A stretch of 64,000 nt of DNA from Symbiodinium natans (GCA_905221605.1 CAJNDS010002186.1:503001-567000); one strand, 5' to 3'. Shown: positions 1 through 12,479, counted from the stretch's first letter. The notes: generated by a model from the letters alone, not told the origin. Made by a program: numbers and translations.

Positions 1-2202
1 TCTCGCGCCGTGCAGGAGAGCACCGAGCTCTGTGGATGATGCCGGGCGACTGGCAAAGACGAAGCTCAAAGTGACGAAGTCGCGAAGGCGCCCTCCGGCT
101 CTTTTTCTCTCAGATCTCCGGCAATGGCGCCCACATCTCTCAGGACGGGCGCGAGAAGTCTTTGCCTCCTGAGCATACGGATTGTGACGGGCCGTATGCA
201 TCAGCCGCTCGCCTTCTCCGTTTTATCTTTTGCTGCATATAGCTCTCTGCACAGTTGGTTGGCCAAGGATCCGACTGCACACGGCGCATGTGGGCCATCC
301 GACCGTGCGAGACTCGAAGTATTCGTCTCTGGCGACTTTCCAGGCCTCCCCTCAAAGTCTGCTCATGCAACCTTCATGAAGGTTACGTTAGGTACGCAAT
401 ATTTTCATTTCCGAACTGTCGGGGAAGCCGAAGGAAGATGCCCTCTGGTGCCCGGACCATTTCCTGCACCGGCCATGCCCCAAGCTGTCATCAGTGCCCA
501 GCAGCATCATACCACACTCTATGAGGCATTGCTTGGTCTTCATGGACTCTGCAAAGCAGCCGCACCAGGCTACCAAATGCAAAAGCAAACCATCGGCTGC
601 AGACGGTTTCTGACAGGTCATCGAGCCATTGCCCAGAGGTTTGCAAGAAGCTCTCGGACAGCTGACCTAAGGCAGGATGGCCCCCGGTGCACAATGTGAG
701 CTAGGTGTACTCTCACAGTCTGAGCACTGCAGAGTTTGCGGAATGGCTGATTCCCAAGCTCCACCCGGACGTTGCAGGGGCAAGCTTTGGTTGGCAAGCT
801 GGCGGTGTAGCGCACAGTGGAAAGCTTCAGCGGCTGAAGCAAGCTGGGGGAGGCTGAGGCAGGCCTCCTGATGATGCCCACACGTGTTGGGGCCTTGACC
901 AGTCTGCGTTCTCTGGCAGACGCCTGGGCTGCTGAGTTTGGGGAACCTCCGTCCAGCAGACCCTGGACGGATGTGGGAATTGATGCTTCGAGACCTGCTG
1001 TTCATACGGGATCAAAATGGGTGTAGAGAAGGAGCAAACCTCAGCAAACGTGCATGCAAGCGCAGATTGGTGATGTCCTCTGCCATATGCAAGCACCCCA
1101 AGTTCGGCGCATTCCATCACGTTCCTGTTTGCCCCTCTGCTTCAGCACGAGCTAGAGATGGCTGCGTGGCGAGATTGTAGCCATTGTAGCCATTGTAGCC
1201 ATGGACCAGAGACAGTTGACACCCCCCCCCCTTTGTCACGTTTTCAGCACGCGAATTGCTACAGCAATAACTTCGATTGCAATGTCCCGAAGAACGTAGC
1301 CGATTCTCATGTGTCCTGAAAGTGTGTTGCTATGAGAGTCCAAGCATGTCGGGGGTGGTGCATTCTGGGCGTCTTTTGGGCAGCCCCTTGGAAGCCAGGC
1401 AACGAGGATGTTGCGGGGTGTGATCTGGAATCTGCTGCACCTCAGGCCAGCCGCTACGGAAGGACCTTCTCCCTGAACGCCCCCGGAAGGCGCGGCGCTC
1501 CGTTTACACAGCCAAACTTCACCTGACTTCACTCTTCCATGGGTTCTATGAAGTTTTTGGGCCGGGTTGTCAATGGGTTTGTTTTTTCCACTCAAGAGCT
1601 GCACCTGTGGCAGCCGACGTGGTAGCCAAACGGTCCAGAGCCTGACGAACGCTGCAGAAGCTGAGTCTCGAACGATGTTGCAGAAGCCCGTGACGGGAAC
1701 TCGAACCATCACATCGCCATGTGCGCATGGGAACAGAGAACCTGTGATCAAATGGCTTTCGGCTCAATTTTTGTTTTCACCACCGAGTCGTACCACTGCA
1801 CACCATCGCCGTGCCATTTCCTTCCTTTTCTGTCTTGTCGTCCGCACCAAGATGGCAGATCGCAGCAGCTTTGTCGAGAGGACTCTTCGTGAAGAGCCTT
1901 GGGCAGCTGCTGCTTTCAGATGATTCTTGATGATGATGATGGTGATGATGGTAGATCATGATGGTGATGATGCTACACTGTAGATGATGACGGATGGAAG
2001 GTGTTAGAAGATGATGCTTGATGTTGATGATGATGATGATGGTCATGCTGCTGCTGATGGTGGCAAATGGTGCTGACAGATGATCGTACAGCTGTTAGAT
2101 GGTCGGTGATTGATGATGATGGTGATGATGGTGATGATGATGATAGATGAATGATGATAGATGAATGATGAATGATGAATAATGAATGATGAATGATGAG
2201 TC

Positions 2203-2278
<76 letters not shown>

Positions 2279-2700
2279 CTGATGATGAAGCTGACAATCA
2301 TCATCCGCCTTCGGACCATGTGTTGTCCAATTGCGCCTTGCGCCGTTACATTGCGTATGCAAACATGTTGCAGGGGTGTGCTGTAAGCTTCGGGTGGTTG
2401 AGCTCTGGTCACTACTGTGGCTTTTGACACTTGTGGGGCTCCCTTCTTGTGCAGGGCGAGCTCCGGGCGACGCGAGGTCGTGCAAAGTGTCGGGCTTGTC
2501 AGCGTGTGCTGCTCAGCAGAAGATGCGTCGCCCCTCGCGGGCCATGCGTGTCACAGGCCGAATGTTCAGTGCTGGTAGAGTCCACGCGTGCATGCACCTT
2601 GGCGCAGAGGCCTTGTCCACTGGCTGGGAGCCCGCCCACGCCCTTGCTCGCAACAGTGAGGAGCGGGCAGCTGCTCAGGCGCCCGTGCTTCTCAACGACA
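1..2700. other. No recognisable gene; possible intronic or intergenic DNA
   Basis: I read both strands and found no family motif. Open frames of up to about 190 codons occur on the + strand near 124-699, but their composition (runs of Arg, Pro, His, Cys without domain pattern) is what random GC-rich DNA gives. Short triple repeats of a nine-base unit (attgtagcc) sit near 1181-1203. The stretch could be the upstream part of the protease gene that follows, or the 3' part of an unseen gene. Confidence 0.4.
1921..2286. repeat. GAT/ATG trinucleotide microsatellite with degenerate flanks
   Basis: About 360 bases are dominated by the trinucleotide GAT/ATG. The core at about 2203-2277 is an almost perfect run; the flanks carry degenerate copies (gatgaat, gatagat, gatggt). 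All frames through it give homopolymers such as Met, Asp, His, Ile or Ser, so it is not evidence for a protein. Confidence 0.93.
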
Positions 2701-2728
2701 CGCTTATGCAAGTGCATTCACGAAAGAG

Positions 2729-4856
2729 GTCTTCCGCGCGGCAACGCCCGGTGTCGTCTCTGTGGCCCGTGGCTACCGGCAGGGTGAGAGACGTCGTGGT
2801 GGCGGTGAAGATGGCCTGCCGCCTTCCCTCGGCAGCGGCTTCGTTTCTTGGCAAGTCTAGGTGAAGGTACGTGAAGGTCCGACCAAGCCGCTAGCCTTAA
2901 AGATGTTGAAGTCTCATGAGTCTCACGTAAAAAAGCCCGGAAAGACTCGCTTGGCGGCCAAAAGGTCTGGGACACTTCGCACATCGTGACGATGCCTGGC
3001 TAGGACTTCAGAAGCTGTGCCTTGCACTTCCAGGCCGACAATAGCAATAGCAGGTATCCGTGAAGCAAATGCCAAGCAGTGCCAAGGAACTATCACGTTA
3101 TTCGAGATCTAGCTCCTGGGGAGTTGCAGATCGTCTTCCTCGATGCGGTGACCAGCAAAGACGAGACTGAAATGCCCAAGCGGGAGATCTTGAGGGGCGA
3201 GTTAGTCGGAGCCGACCCCTTCACAGACACTGCGGTGGTCAAGGTCGTCGCCCCGCCAACTGGCACGATGGTCGTCGGCATGCACCCACTCCCGACAGGG
3301 GAGTCCTCGGGACTCGAAGTTGGGCAGACGGTCTACGCGATCGGAAACCCCTTCGGTCTTGACCACAGCATGCCACGCGCTTACTTTTCCAAGCTTGTTC
3401 CAAGCTTGTTCCAAGCTTCTGAAGCTACTGCCAGCTGACCACCTGCTGAGGAGCCGTGGCATCATCTCTGGCAAATCCAGAACACTCGACATTGGAGAGA
3501 GGCCTTTGTAGTGCTCTCATGCCACCGCCACTAGCACGAGTTTTTCTTTGTTTTCCCTCTCTCTCTCTCTCTCTCTGGTTTTCCAGTGCCAGGCCGATCC
3601 AGGGCTGCATCCAAACGGATGCGTCCATCAACCCAGCCTCTCGAAACAAAGGAGACAGTGACCACGCCCGTTCGAACTTGAGAAGACTTGCATGTCCTTT
3701 GCAACAAAACACAAACCCAAGTGTTTTATAGCGTTGCACTCTGAGGGCAATTCGGGCGGCCCGCTCCTGGACGCGGGTGGCCGCGTCATCGGCGTGAACA
3801 CCGCCATCCTCACTGCCAGTGGCACCTCCGCCGGGGTCGGCCTGGCCATCCCGGCCGCCCACATGCAAACTCTGAGACCTTCTGATCCTGGTAGTTCAGG
3901 CTGAGGTCTTCAAGTGGAACAAGACTTCGTAAAACCAAAAACTCGAGAAGCGTAGTGAAAATAGAAGAAACATTATGGCTGCGTGGAGCTGTCTGATCTG
4001 TCGGCTTGATAAGATCCTGCTTGAATCCAAAAGCCACCACGTCCCAAGGTGGACACCGTGAAACGGAACGTGGAGCTGATCCTGAAGCAGGTCGCATACA
4101 CTACTTTTTACTTCGTAGCATACTGTTACAGCTCTACCAGTGCTGCTTATTATTGCTCTTCTGCTGCTTCTCTTGCCCATGAGATGCCCAAACCTCTCAG
4201 GTCTCAGCCAAAGTACTCTTCCAACCATCCCAGTCGCCCAGGGTTTCGTCTCCCGCGGCTTCCTCGGCATCACTTTTGCGCCCGACCAGATCGCTGATGC
4301 TCTGCAAATTCCCGGCGTCATTGTATACGGCGTCATACCCAAGAGCCCTGCAGAAGCAGCAGGAGTGTCACTTGGTCTTCCCTTCCCTGCAGTTAGGGCA
4401 GCGTGTCAACGCCCCATCTCCCACACGACACGTCACGAGCAGGAGTTCGCCCCATGCTGAATGGAACGATCGGGGATGTGATTACCTCCATGGATGCGAA
4501 AACGATTCGCACCGGTTCCGACGTCTTCCGCTTGTTGGACAAACGGGCCCTGGCCTTGTGGCCTTGTGGCCTTATGGCCGCTTTCTGGTCGTGTCGAGGC
4601 TCCAGGGTCAGAGCTTTGCGAGTCTCAGCAACTTAGGTTCCAGGAGACGTTGTGTCGCTGGGCCTAAAGAGGTGCTACTTGAGCTTGACTCGAGGGTTTC
4701 TCTCGGGTAATGCTTGAAGTGTTATGCAGGGCCCGAAGAGATGTGGATGGATCGGCGGTCGTTGAGCAGTTGACCTTCAACGTGACGCTGAGCCCCTCTG
4801 CAGAGTTTGTCACTTCTGGCGTTACTAGTAACGAGCCGTTACTAGGATGCCTGTAG
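2729..4856 (+). CDS. HtrA/DegP-type serine protease with PDZ domain (multi-exon)
   Basis: ATP-independent serine protease of family S1C, a protein quality-control enzyme. Exons joined by frame: about 2729-2847 ([12 protein letters not shown], then GSGFVSW); 3086-about 3370 with NYHVI (catalytic His), FTDTAVVKV (catalytic Asp) and IGNPFGLDH; 3603-3635 ([10 protein letters not shown]); 3746-3853 with GNSGGPLLD (catalytic Ser) and VIGVNTAI; 4049-4090 ([14 protein letters not shown]); 4242-about 4360, start of the PDZ domain ([20 protein letters not shown]); 4443-4546 ([13 protein letters not shown]); 4637 onward ([10 protein letters not shown]); and a last exon from about 4735 ([18 protein letters not shown]) to a TAG at 4854-4856. 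The order matches the family. Donors are mostly GC; one is GT and one best fits GA. The linker before NYHVI is about eight residues short, so a small exon may be missed. The start codon and any targeting peptide were not found upstream. All three catalytic residues are present, so it is probably active. Confidence 0.88.
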
Positions 4857-5469
4857 GAGGGAAGGTAGGAGTGACATCAGGAAGCCTTTCATTCGGAGTG
4901 CATCAGCTCGGTCGGTGCACCGAGGTTCAACTCCGAAGCAATTGTGATGAAGAGGTGAATGCTGCAGAAAGAACTGCGGCAGTTCGTGTAGCATAGTCGC
5001 TTAGCAGTCGATCATAGGTGCCATAGTTTCCATAGTTGTACCCACCAATGCGTGAAATGGCTTCCCTTCATCGGCGACAGACGGCGACAGTGCCCAAGGA
5101 GGGAGGTTTTGCTGTATGCTTGTGAGTCGTCGCCGTCTCTGCCCGAGCGTTAGCGTTCACAGCGTCCTCATGGCTTGGCAGTGGCCCCGGTTGGCCGAGT
5201 ATGAGTTGCGTTAGGCCACGTGCCTGACAATGCGATGCTCAGGTAGAGCAGCGCAGCAGCGCAGGGCGCCGGGACATGTTCAAGAAAGGGTGCAGCCCTG
5301 AGACACGTGTCAGAAGGCGCCCGGAAGTTGTCACCAGTTTTGCTAGGTATGCAGCGCAAGGGCAGAACTTGTTATCCAAGAAGGAGAACCGTTGTCAGTG
5401 TGAATGATTTGTCTCAGACAGCCCAGCTGTCTGACATTTCAGGATCTGAAAGCTCTTAAAGGCACGCTA
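4857..5469. other. Gap between protease and eIF2D genes
   Basis: About 600 bases without a coding frame I can support. A near-duplicate heptamer pair around 4824-4847 (two copies of a gttact/cgttact stretch) is the only structure noticed. It is consistent with the short spacing between co-oriented dinoflagellate genes. Confidence 0.45.
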
Positions 5470-8400
5470 CGGACAAGCTGTTCGCTGCAATCCGCAATCC
5501 GCTGTTCTGACCGGCGCACCTTCCAGCCCCAGAGGCCAACTCACCGAGCACTTCCCCAGCCTAGATGAGAAAATGCTGGATGAGATCTTGCCTGAGGGCC
5601 AAGCCAAGGTCGGCTCCTTGTGGGCTCAAGGCACGACGAAAGCACTGGATGTCACTGGATGTCACTGGCCCATGTCCGGAGTCCTTTTTGAGGTTGTGAA
5701 GCTGGACAACAGATGCTTGCTTTACTCCTCCGGGGACTCTCCTCCAGCTTTCTTTGATGCAGAGGGCCGAGGGGAGTAGCGCCCCCAGCTACTCTGTGAT
5801 ACTCTGTGTAATGAAGTTTGACTCCTGGCGCGCTGGTTGGGAATCAGGTTCTACCCCACTCTGCACACGCTCTGGCAGTTCCCGTGCGACCTCTCAGATG
5901 TTAAGATGTCAAGATCTGTCACGACTCTGGCAAAAGTATTCAGACGGTTCTTTGCCTGGTTTGCCTGCTTGGCTTTGCTGTTGAATGAACGGATATGCCC
6001 TGCTCATTCAAAGGCATATCATGCAGGAGCTGACTATCCATCCGCCTGTGTAGCACGCCGAGCTCTGGGGGGAGCACAATGAACAGGGTATGCAGTGATC
6101 AGTGACCCGAGTCGTGTTGTGGGTGTGTATAAAACGAGGGTTTCTTCTTGAAGCTCTCCAGGTCGAAGTTCGTGCTCAACGGTGCAGACCTGATGCTTCC
6201 AGGCGTCCTTGCGCCAAGCTCGGGGCCTCGCGCAGGGCCACCCTCTGCGCTTGGAGCTGGTGAGTTGCGTCGAAAATTTGTTTGTTGGAAGCTTGGGGGG
6301 AGGTGGGGATATGGTGCTGCACAACGAAGGTGCCTGCAAACGGCGTCGCTGGCTTCGGAACAGTGACGAAGGGCCAGAGGGAGCCCTAGCCTGTCCTCGT
6401 CGCATCATGTGTCGTCGCAATGTCGTGTGAGCCCGTTCTCGAACGTGATGTTCGATGTCTGGGGAAGGCCACGGTGTATCAAGATCGATGGCAACCCTTA
6501 TCCGATTGCAGTCGGGAGAATGGTGGTGAACCAAACCCAGATGGAAAAGCCGCATCCTTACTTGGACACAGTCCCCACAAGCATGAATCTAGTCCGCCGC
6601 CTCTGACGTGCCGCCTTGTAATGCTCCTCAGGTTGAAAGGAAAAGGCATGGAGGCGAGCGCAGATCACTTCTTCCTTGAGCGCTTGTCTCGACTAAAGAG
6701 TGGAAAGGTGATGCATGTCTACAAAGATGCTTTGTGGGCCCAGTGTGGCAAGGCGTGAACATTATTCATGCCCTATTTGATTGTACTCCTTCCAGAACAG
6801 GTGAAACCCAATGCTGGTTTCTCAGACGAGGACGAGGTGGGAAGCTTCGACATCCGACCTTTTGGCCCCTATACAAGTACACAAGTGAGCGTAGCAGGTT
6901 GCTCCCTGTGCGGCCAGCAACTGGAAGCCCGGCGCAGCGCGGGCAAGCTCAGACCATCTGCTTGAGGAAATCTCTGAAGTTTGGGTTTCCCCTCAACACT
7001 TTCCTCTTGTTGGTACTACAAGTACTGCAAGTACTACAAAGGTATCGTGCCCAGTACGAACAACTGTTGGTGTTGGGGCGGCACGCCAATTTGCTTCTGC
7101 ACGTCAAGAGGAGCAGAAGCCAGTTTGAGCGACTGTAGAGCACCGTGATAAGCATGACGTAGGATGTTGGCACGTCGCGCCGAGGGGTCCACCTGTATGT
7201 AGACATGGCGCACAGTGCTCGGGGTGGCTCGCATGTGCACGACCGGACTGAGGAGCGCGGAGGCTAACGGTACGGCTGAGCCTGGGGCTGCGGAGGCCCC
7301 GGCAGCAGCACCAACAGCAGCGCCCGGAGGCTTGGCCAATCATTGCTGGTCCCGGCAGCGGTTCGTTGTGTCATGTGTGCCTTCACCCTGTGCAGGCGGC
7401 AAAGCTGCAGGACTCTCAAGCCAACAAAAAGTTTGGTGGAGAATGGTGGGCTTAGGGTCAGGGGCGGTCTTTCTAAGGCCGACGATTGGACGCCTCTCGG
7501 CCTTGCACGAGCGAAATACCTGGTGCCTTATGAGTTTCGGAAACACTGAGGCAGGATGACCTATTGGATTTCACTTTCCTCCAAGCCTTCAAGCAAGGCT
7601 GTGTGACCCGTGTGACCGCTACCGTTCGAAGTGCAGGGGCTCCAGTCTCGGCACAGGCCTTGCAGATGACAAGGCTAGTTCCTTCTCCGGCTTCAAGGCT
7701 CCGACAGGGAGACTTTCTGAGAGATCGGGAATGCGCAGGCTTTGCCCATAGAAGCTTCTGAGCTCTACGAGAAGCACATGAAGCCAGCGAGGCCTGGCCA
7801 CTGGATGTGAGAGCGCCTTGCTCCTAAGCGTCTGATGTCTGCTTCGCTGGAAGGCCTGAGGGAACCACCCTAGATGTCAAGAAGTCGTAGGGGGCCTCGG
7901 CATCTCCAGATGCAACTTTGGCCCACGTTCAAGCTGCTCAGGTCTCACAAGCAGATCGGCAAGTTTTTGAATGCAATGCGGAAATCCAAAGCCATCGACG
8001 TCACAGAGAAGAAAGGCGTCATCCACGTTTCGAAAGTTGCGGGTAACTCAGCCGGTCAGCGTGTCTTAGAAACGTGTATCCTGGTTTGTCATGCGAGCAC
8101 ACTCTCTCTCGCTCTCTCTCGGCAGGACAGGAAGCACAAAGTGTTTGTCAGTCTCGAAGAAAAATATGCCGGGAGCTCTCAGCGCTTGCAGTTGCTTCAG
8201 CCACCGGCTTTCACAGCGCCTCTGACTGAGGCGGACCAGGTGGCCGCTGCCCCAGTGGCCGCAGCAGCCACCGCTGCGACGACCCCTGCAGGCCCACCGC
8301 AAGGATTCTTCAGCCTGGAGACTATAATTCGCCATGTCCCTGAAAGCCCTCATCGCCCTCATCCGCAAGCATATACACACGTTGAATTAAAAAACAGAGG

Positions 8401-9705
8401 TATATACACATTTTGGATACATATAGGTTTGCCCCTCCGCCCCCCAGTTGCATTTTGGGCTAAGGGCTTGAGGGAACCCTAACCTTTGCATTTTGGGCTT
8501 AGGGCTTGAGGGAACCCTAACCTTAAACCGGGCCGAGGGGGCCTGAAAGTGCCAGGCTTGGCGCCGCCCAAAGTGACGGCGATGCCGGGATCTGACCACG
8601 GTTTAATGTCTTTTTGTTTTAAATTTATTCTGGGGTTATCGGTTGCTTTCGGAGGGCTTGCAAGAGAGGTTGCGAGAGATGCCGATGCCTGAGGTGGAAG
8701 CCCTCGCATTACCTAGAGCCGATCTGGAAGGTGCCGAAGCAAGTTGGGCTGTGCGGTGACGTAGTTCCTTCAGAATTACCCAGACTGCAATCAGTTTGGC
8801 AGGCCGTGGGGAAGAAGAAGGATGAGCTGTACACCTGGGATGAGGCCCACAGACCACTTGCAGGGACTTGGCTGAAGCTTGAGTTTGCCAAGGCCAGAGC
8901 CATAGTCTTCAGCTACATAGAGCAGGACTGGCTCACTGGAGTAGTGCAAGTTGCTGCAACCCCCATATGTCTGAAGTAGCTGTGTGTGCCGGCAGGAGAA
9001 CCTTGGCAAAGCAGATGGGTTGGGAACCTGGACTGGATGACTGGATGCATCTGCGGCCATCGGTAGCATCACGCAATGTGGTGGAGGCCCATCAAGATGA
9101 ACGATGGCCTCCTGACTGCCCTCTGGAAAACCGCCCGAGGACTTAGACTCAAGAGGAGCCGCTGCCTCTAGTAAAAGCAGCATCCCCAAACCGTGGAAGT
9201 ATCTATAAACGTGGTCTCAAAGCAAAAACAGTCTGAGAACGCAGCGTAAAATACCCCGAGGCCGGCGGGCAGAAGAAGGACCAGGAGTGGCCCACGGAGG
9301 CTCCATGGATGCTGGGTTTTTCGGGCCATTGGCCATGTTCGCCCTCCTAAGCTGCTTTCTCTTGCGGTTACACAATATGGGCTGTGCCATGCTGCGTTAC
9401 TTGCATCTCTGGAGAGGTGGATGGCGAGCAGGTAGAAGAGAAGTTGGAAGACCGCCTTCAGCAGCAGGAAGCTCAACGACTTGTCCGGCTTAAGTGACTC
9501 AAGAAAGCCATTGCCGCCCTCGCATTCTCCGCCTTTCGGAATTTCGGAGCACCTCCACGGACTCGCGGTAGAGAGGTACACGTCCATCGATGTGGCCGGC
9601 GTGGGTGTAACGACCCGGAAGGGTGCCCCGGTGAACATCGCCATCTCCCTGCTTTGGGCCCAGCCTGGCTCATGAGCCACGATGCAGCGCCCATACCGAT
9701 TTCTT

Positions 9706-9740
<35 letters not shown>

Positions 9741-10447
9741 GTATCTCTCTCTGTCTCTCTCTCTGTCTCTCTCTCTGTCTCTCTCTCTGTCTCTCGCTCT
9801 GTCTCTCTCTCTGTCTCTCTCTCTCTCTCTCTCTGCTTTTGGTGTGTCTGAAGCCTCTAAATGTTCTGAGAGGTCAAGAAAAGGAGCTCACAACGTCACC
9901 AGGATCTGCAACCTGGAAGCCTATGGCCTCGATCCGGAGTCGCTCGGAGAGCGAATTCGGAAAGCAGTCGGAATATGGAGCATTCAACTGAGTTGGAGGC
10001 GGTGTGCTGATTCGCTGTAACTGAGGGCCCTGGGAGACGAGCTGAAGCGAAAGCTAAACTGTACAGTGTATATCGAAGACATGCCTGGCAAGAACGCCGC
10101 GGCCTAAGTTTGAAATTGAACACGTGGCTTCAGGCCTCAGAACTCAGCATGCCGCTCAACATCGAAGTGCTTGGGGGTTGGGATGACGATCTGCACGTGC
10201 CGAGGTGAAGGAGAAAATGTTACAACTACAAGGTCACGTGCCTTTGCTGCAAGGCAGCTCAAGCGGCCGGGTGCAGACGTGCGATGCGCCAGGGTGTCTT
10301 TGGCTTGTCGCATTTGTCACCCAGGTTGACCAGGAATTAGCGCAGTTTTTGGAACAAAGGCCCGAGTACTGCCGCTGTTCCTTGGCACCAAGATCTTTCA
10401 CGTGCGCCAGGTATGGAATTACCAAGAAGTTTTTGGAGGTGAAGTGA
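5470..10447 (+). CDS. EIF2D: Translation initiation factor eIF2D (ligatin), multi-exon
   Basis: eIF2D delivers initiator tRNA independently of GTP and helps recycle 40S subunits; it acts in the cytoplasm on the ribosome. Parts appear in family order. N-terminal: exon ending 5515 (SDRR), 5535-5608 (QLTEHFPSLDEKML), 5693-5775 (VVKLDNRCLLYSSGDSP), 5848 on (FYPTLHTLWQFP). PUA: 6162-6224 (NGADLMLPGVLAP), 6468-6548 (CIKIDGNPYPIAVG), 6632-6653, 6708-6752 (VMHVYKDALWAQCG). An acidic linker begins at 6801. Winged helix: 7942-about 8040 (IGKFLNAMRKSKAIDV). SWIB-like: about 8772-8944 (ARAIVFSYIEQDWL). SUI1: about 9564-9655 (TRKGAPVNIAI), 9873 on (RICNLEAYGLDPESLGERI), 10205-10237, 10325-10359, 10411-10447, ending KKFLEVK and TGA. 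Most donors are GC, some GT, and acceptors are AG|G. The start codon lies upstream of 5500 and was not fixed. Several middle exons, including an Ala-rich stretch near 7250-7330, are not resolved. Confidence 0.88.
8448..8524. repeat. Two tandem copies of a 38-bp unit with telomere-like motifs
   Basis: Two nearly identical adjacent 38-bp copies begin ttgcattttgggct and end ggaaccctaacctt. Each contains aagggcttgagggaaccctaa, which resembles scrambled TTTAGGG. It lies in an intron of the eIF2D gene, between the winged-helix and SWIB-like exons. Confidence 0.85.
9703..9836. repeat. TC / TCTG microsatellite
   Basis: About 130 bases of tctctctctctg-type units with period 12 in the middle (ctctctctgtct). 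It sits in an intron just before the main SUI1 exon of eIF2D at 9873. Apparent Ser/Leu-rich frames through it are artefacts of the repeat. Confidence 0.95.
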
Positions 10448-11679
10448 GGGCAGCAGAGGGAACCGCAAGAGCTTTTGTGTAGGCTTTTAGGCGTCTTAGG
10501 ACTTAGGAAAAACTTTGCCGTTTGTGCAGACCGCGTGCAAAAGACTGCCAGTGCCTGCGTGCCACAAGCCCACTTGCCTTGCCAGCTGCCATCTTCGAGA
10601 GCTTTGACATGAACTTAGTTGTAGGCCCGAGACACCAAGTGGTCGGCCCTATTTTTGGTGGCTGTTAACTTCAGCAAAGCTGAGAAGCCATCGCCCTGGA
10701 CAAGCTCGGCACTTGAACAACTCGTTTGCTGAACTCCTTTGCTTAAGTGAAGCTCGTTGCCCCTCGCAACTTGTCCAGGGATTTTAAGCGCGAGTCACAA
10801 GAGCTTGCTTCTCTGAATCTGCGCCCAAATGACGACAAAAGCAAACCGCTTGACCTTCTTGGAAGCTGTGCGGCGAGGACGAACAGACCAGGTTGCGGCT
10901 TGGCAGTATCCCAAACTTGAATAGCCCGGACCGAAAGAGAAAGCGATGAAGACTTCAGCAAGTTCCCTAAAGTCTTTAGTATTCTTTAGTCAACCCTGGA
11001 GTGTTTTTGTTTGACGCGATGGAGAGGCCTTTACACACAGCTTTTCTCGTTCTGAGACTTCTTCGGCCCCGGTTGGGCCGTAAGTCCCGCAGGCGAACCT
11101 CAGTGCTCGATAGTGCTCGGAGAGGGTTCCCTCAAAGTCATCGCGAACGCTATCGAACGCGTGGAGTGTTCAATGGTTCCAGAAGGCTGGAGAAGAGCAG
11201 AGGAAAGAAGCTTCTTTAAACGTCACACACACACACACATGCACGCACACACGCACGCGCACGCCACACGCACGCACGCACCAAAAGACGAGCGATCCCG
11301 GATGCTCTGACATGGTCTCTGCACTCAACTGCCCCCCGCCCAGCCTGCGCGGGAAAAACAGGCCGCTCCTCGTGTGAGCCGAAACCAGGCGTTCGAGCCT
11401 ATGCCTCTCCCCGTCTTGACAAAGCATGGTCCATGGCGTGGTCACCAGCCCTCGTTCCTTTCGTGAGGTCAGACGTTCGGAGCTGGTCAAAAAGCCTTTG
11501 GTAGTCTCAAGCGCGTCGGTTCGAAAAGCTCCCACGCTTTTCAGTTTCCTGTTGGACGCGGCACAGGCCCACCGGCCTTTTTCCGAAGTTGCAGGCGTTG
11601 CGTAATCCTTGTCCTTTGAATGCTATACTTGGAAGTCTATTTTGCACTGTGCACACAGAAGTGACGGTGAGATGCCGAG
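10448..11679. other. No supported gene; short CA tract
   Basis: Non-coding by my reading. A CA-rich tract with CG interruptions lies at about 11226-11282. Exons upstream of the ankyrin exon at 11680 are expected here or further upstream but none could be matched in frame. Confidence 0.4.
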
Positions 11680-12363
11680 GATCAACTTCTTCGGGCGCGG
11701 GCACATCCAGAAGATGTGGATGAGAACGTTTGTGATTGGACCGGAGAGCCCCTCCGTCCAACGGTTCTGATGCTGGCAGCCCAAAATGCGCAGCAGGTTT
11801 GTGTCGAAAGGCTGTTGCAGGCGGGTGCTCTGGTGAATGGCAAGAATGCCATCGGGCGAACCGCCCTGCATATAGCAGCCGAGAAAGGGCACGTCCCAGT
11901 CGCAAAACGCTTGCTACATGCACATGCGAACCTGGACATCGACGACAAGAAGGGCAACACTCCCCTGCACCGCTCGGCATGCAATGGGAGGCAGGAGATG
12001 ACGCGTGTGCTGCTGGCAATGCTTGCGGAAGTCGACGTCAAGGACCAGCGAGGCCAAACCCCCATGGACCAGGCCAGAGACCGTGGTCAAACAAAGATCG
12101 TGGAGATGCTGGCTGAGGCTGCAGCTGAGAAGGCAGCGGCATTCGTGCAGCTCCGAGTTCTGAATCGACAGCAGCTCCAGCTCGTTGCAAAGAGAGTTGA
12201 GGTTGAAGGTGATTCTGATCTCGAAGCCATGCTAGCAATGCTGACCCAGTACTTTGTGGCTCGCTTTCGCGGACGACAAGCCTCTGAGTTGATCCAAGAA
12301 GCCCAAGCAATGCGAGTGAAGCAGGATGCCCTCGATGAGGCCCGGGGCTTCGCTAGCCTGTGA
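11680..12363 (+). CDS. Ankyrin-repeat protein, 3' terminal exon
   Basis: One long exon opens after an AG|G acceptor at 11678-11680 (DQLLRARAHPEDVDEN) and runs to a TGA at 12361-12363, about 227 residues. It carries three to four ankyrin repeats: TVLMLAAQNAQQVCVERLL, GRTALHIAAEKGHVPVAKRL, GNTPLHRSACNGRQEM and GQTPMDQARDRGQTKIVEML. A charged helical tail follows, rich in Ala, Gln and Glu with heptad-like spacing, probably a short coiled coil. A GTG at 11716 also lies in frame, but the repeat pattern already extends before it, so I take the frame from the acceptor. The partner of the ankyrin surface cannot be inferred. Earlier exons were not found. Confidence 0.85.
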   Translation, partial: DQLLRARAHPEDVDENVCDWTGEPLRPTVLMLAAQNAQQVCVERLLQAGALVNGKNAIGRTALHIAAEKGHVPVAKRLLHAHANLDIDDKKGNTPLHRSACNGRQEMTRVLLAMLAEVDVKDQRGQTPMDQARDRGQTKIVEMLAEAAAEKAAAFVQLRVLNRQQLQLVAKRVEVEGDSDLEAMLAMLTQYFVARFRGRQASELIQEAQAMRVKQDALDEARGFASL

Positions 12364-12479
12364 TGTCGGTTTCTAGTGATTCTAATCGCTCTCCCAAGAA
12401 TGTCCGGGGAACAGCAGCAGACGGCCGTAGAAGAGAGGTTCTCGGATACACTGAGCTAGACACCTAAGTTGGACTAAAA

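Noticed and set aside
124-699. 191-codon + strand frame near the left end
   Set aside because: No domain pattern, and comparable frames are common in this GC-rich DNA; no exon-style boundaries or family match.
1745-1775. Possible relic of the dinoflagellate spliced leader (aaatggctttcggctcaatt)
   Set aside because: Only a partial resemblance to the known leader ending in TTTTGGCTCAAG; several mismatches and no downstream exon, so not supported.
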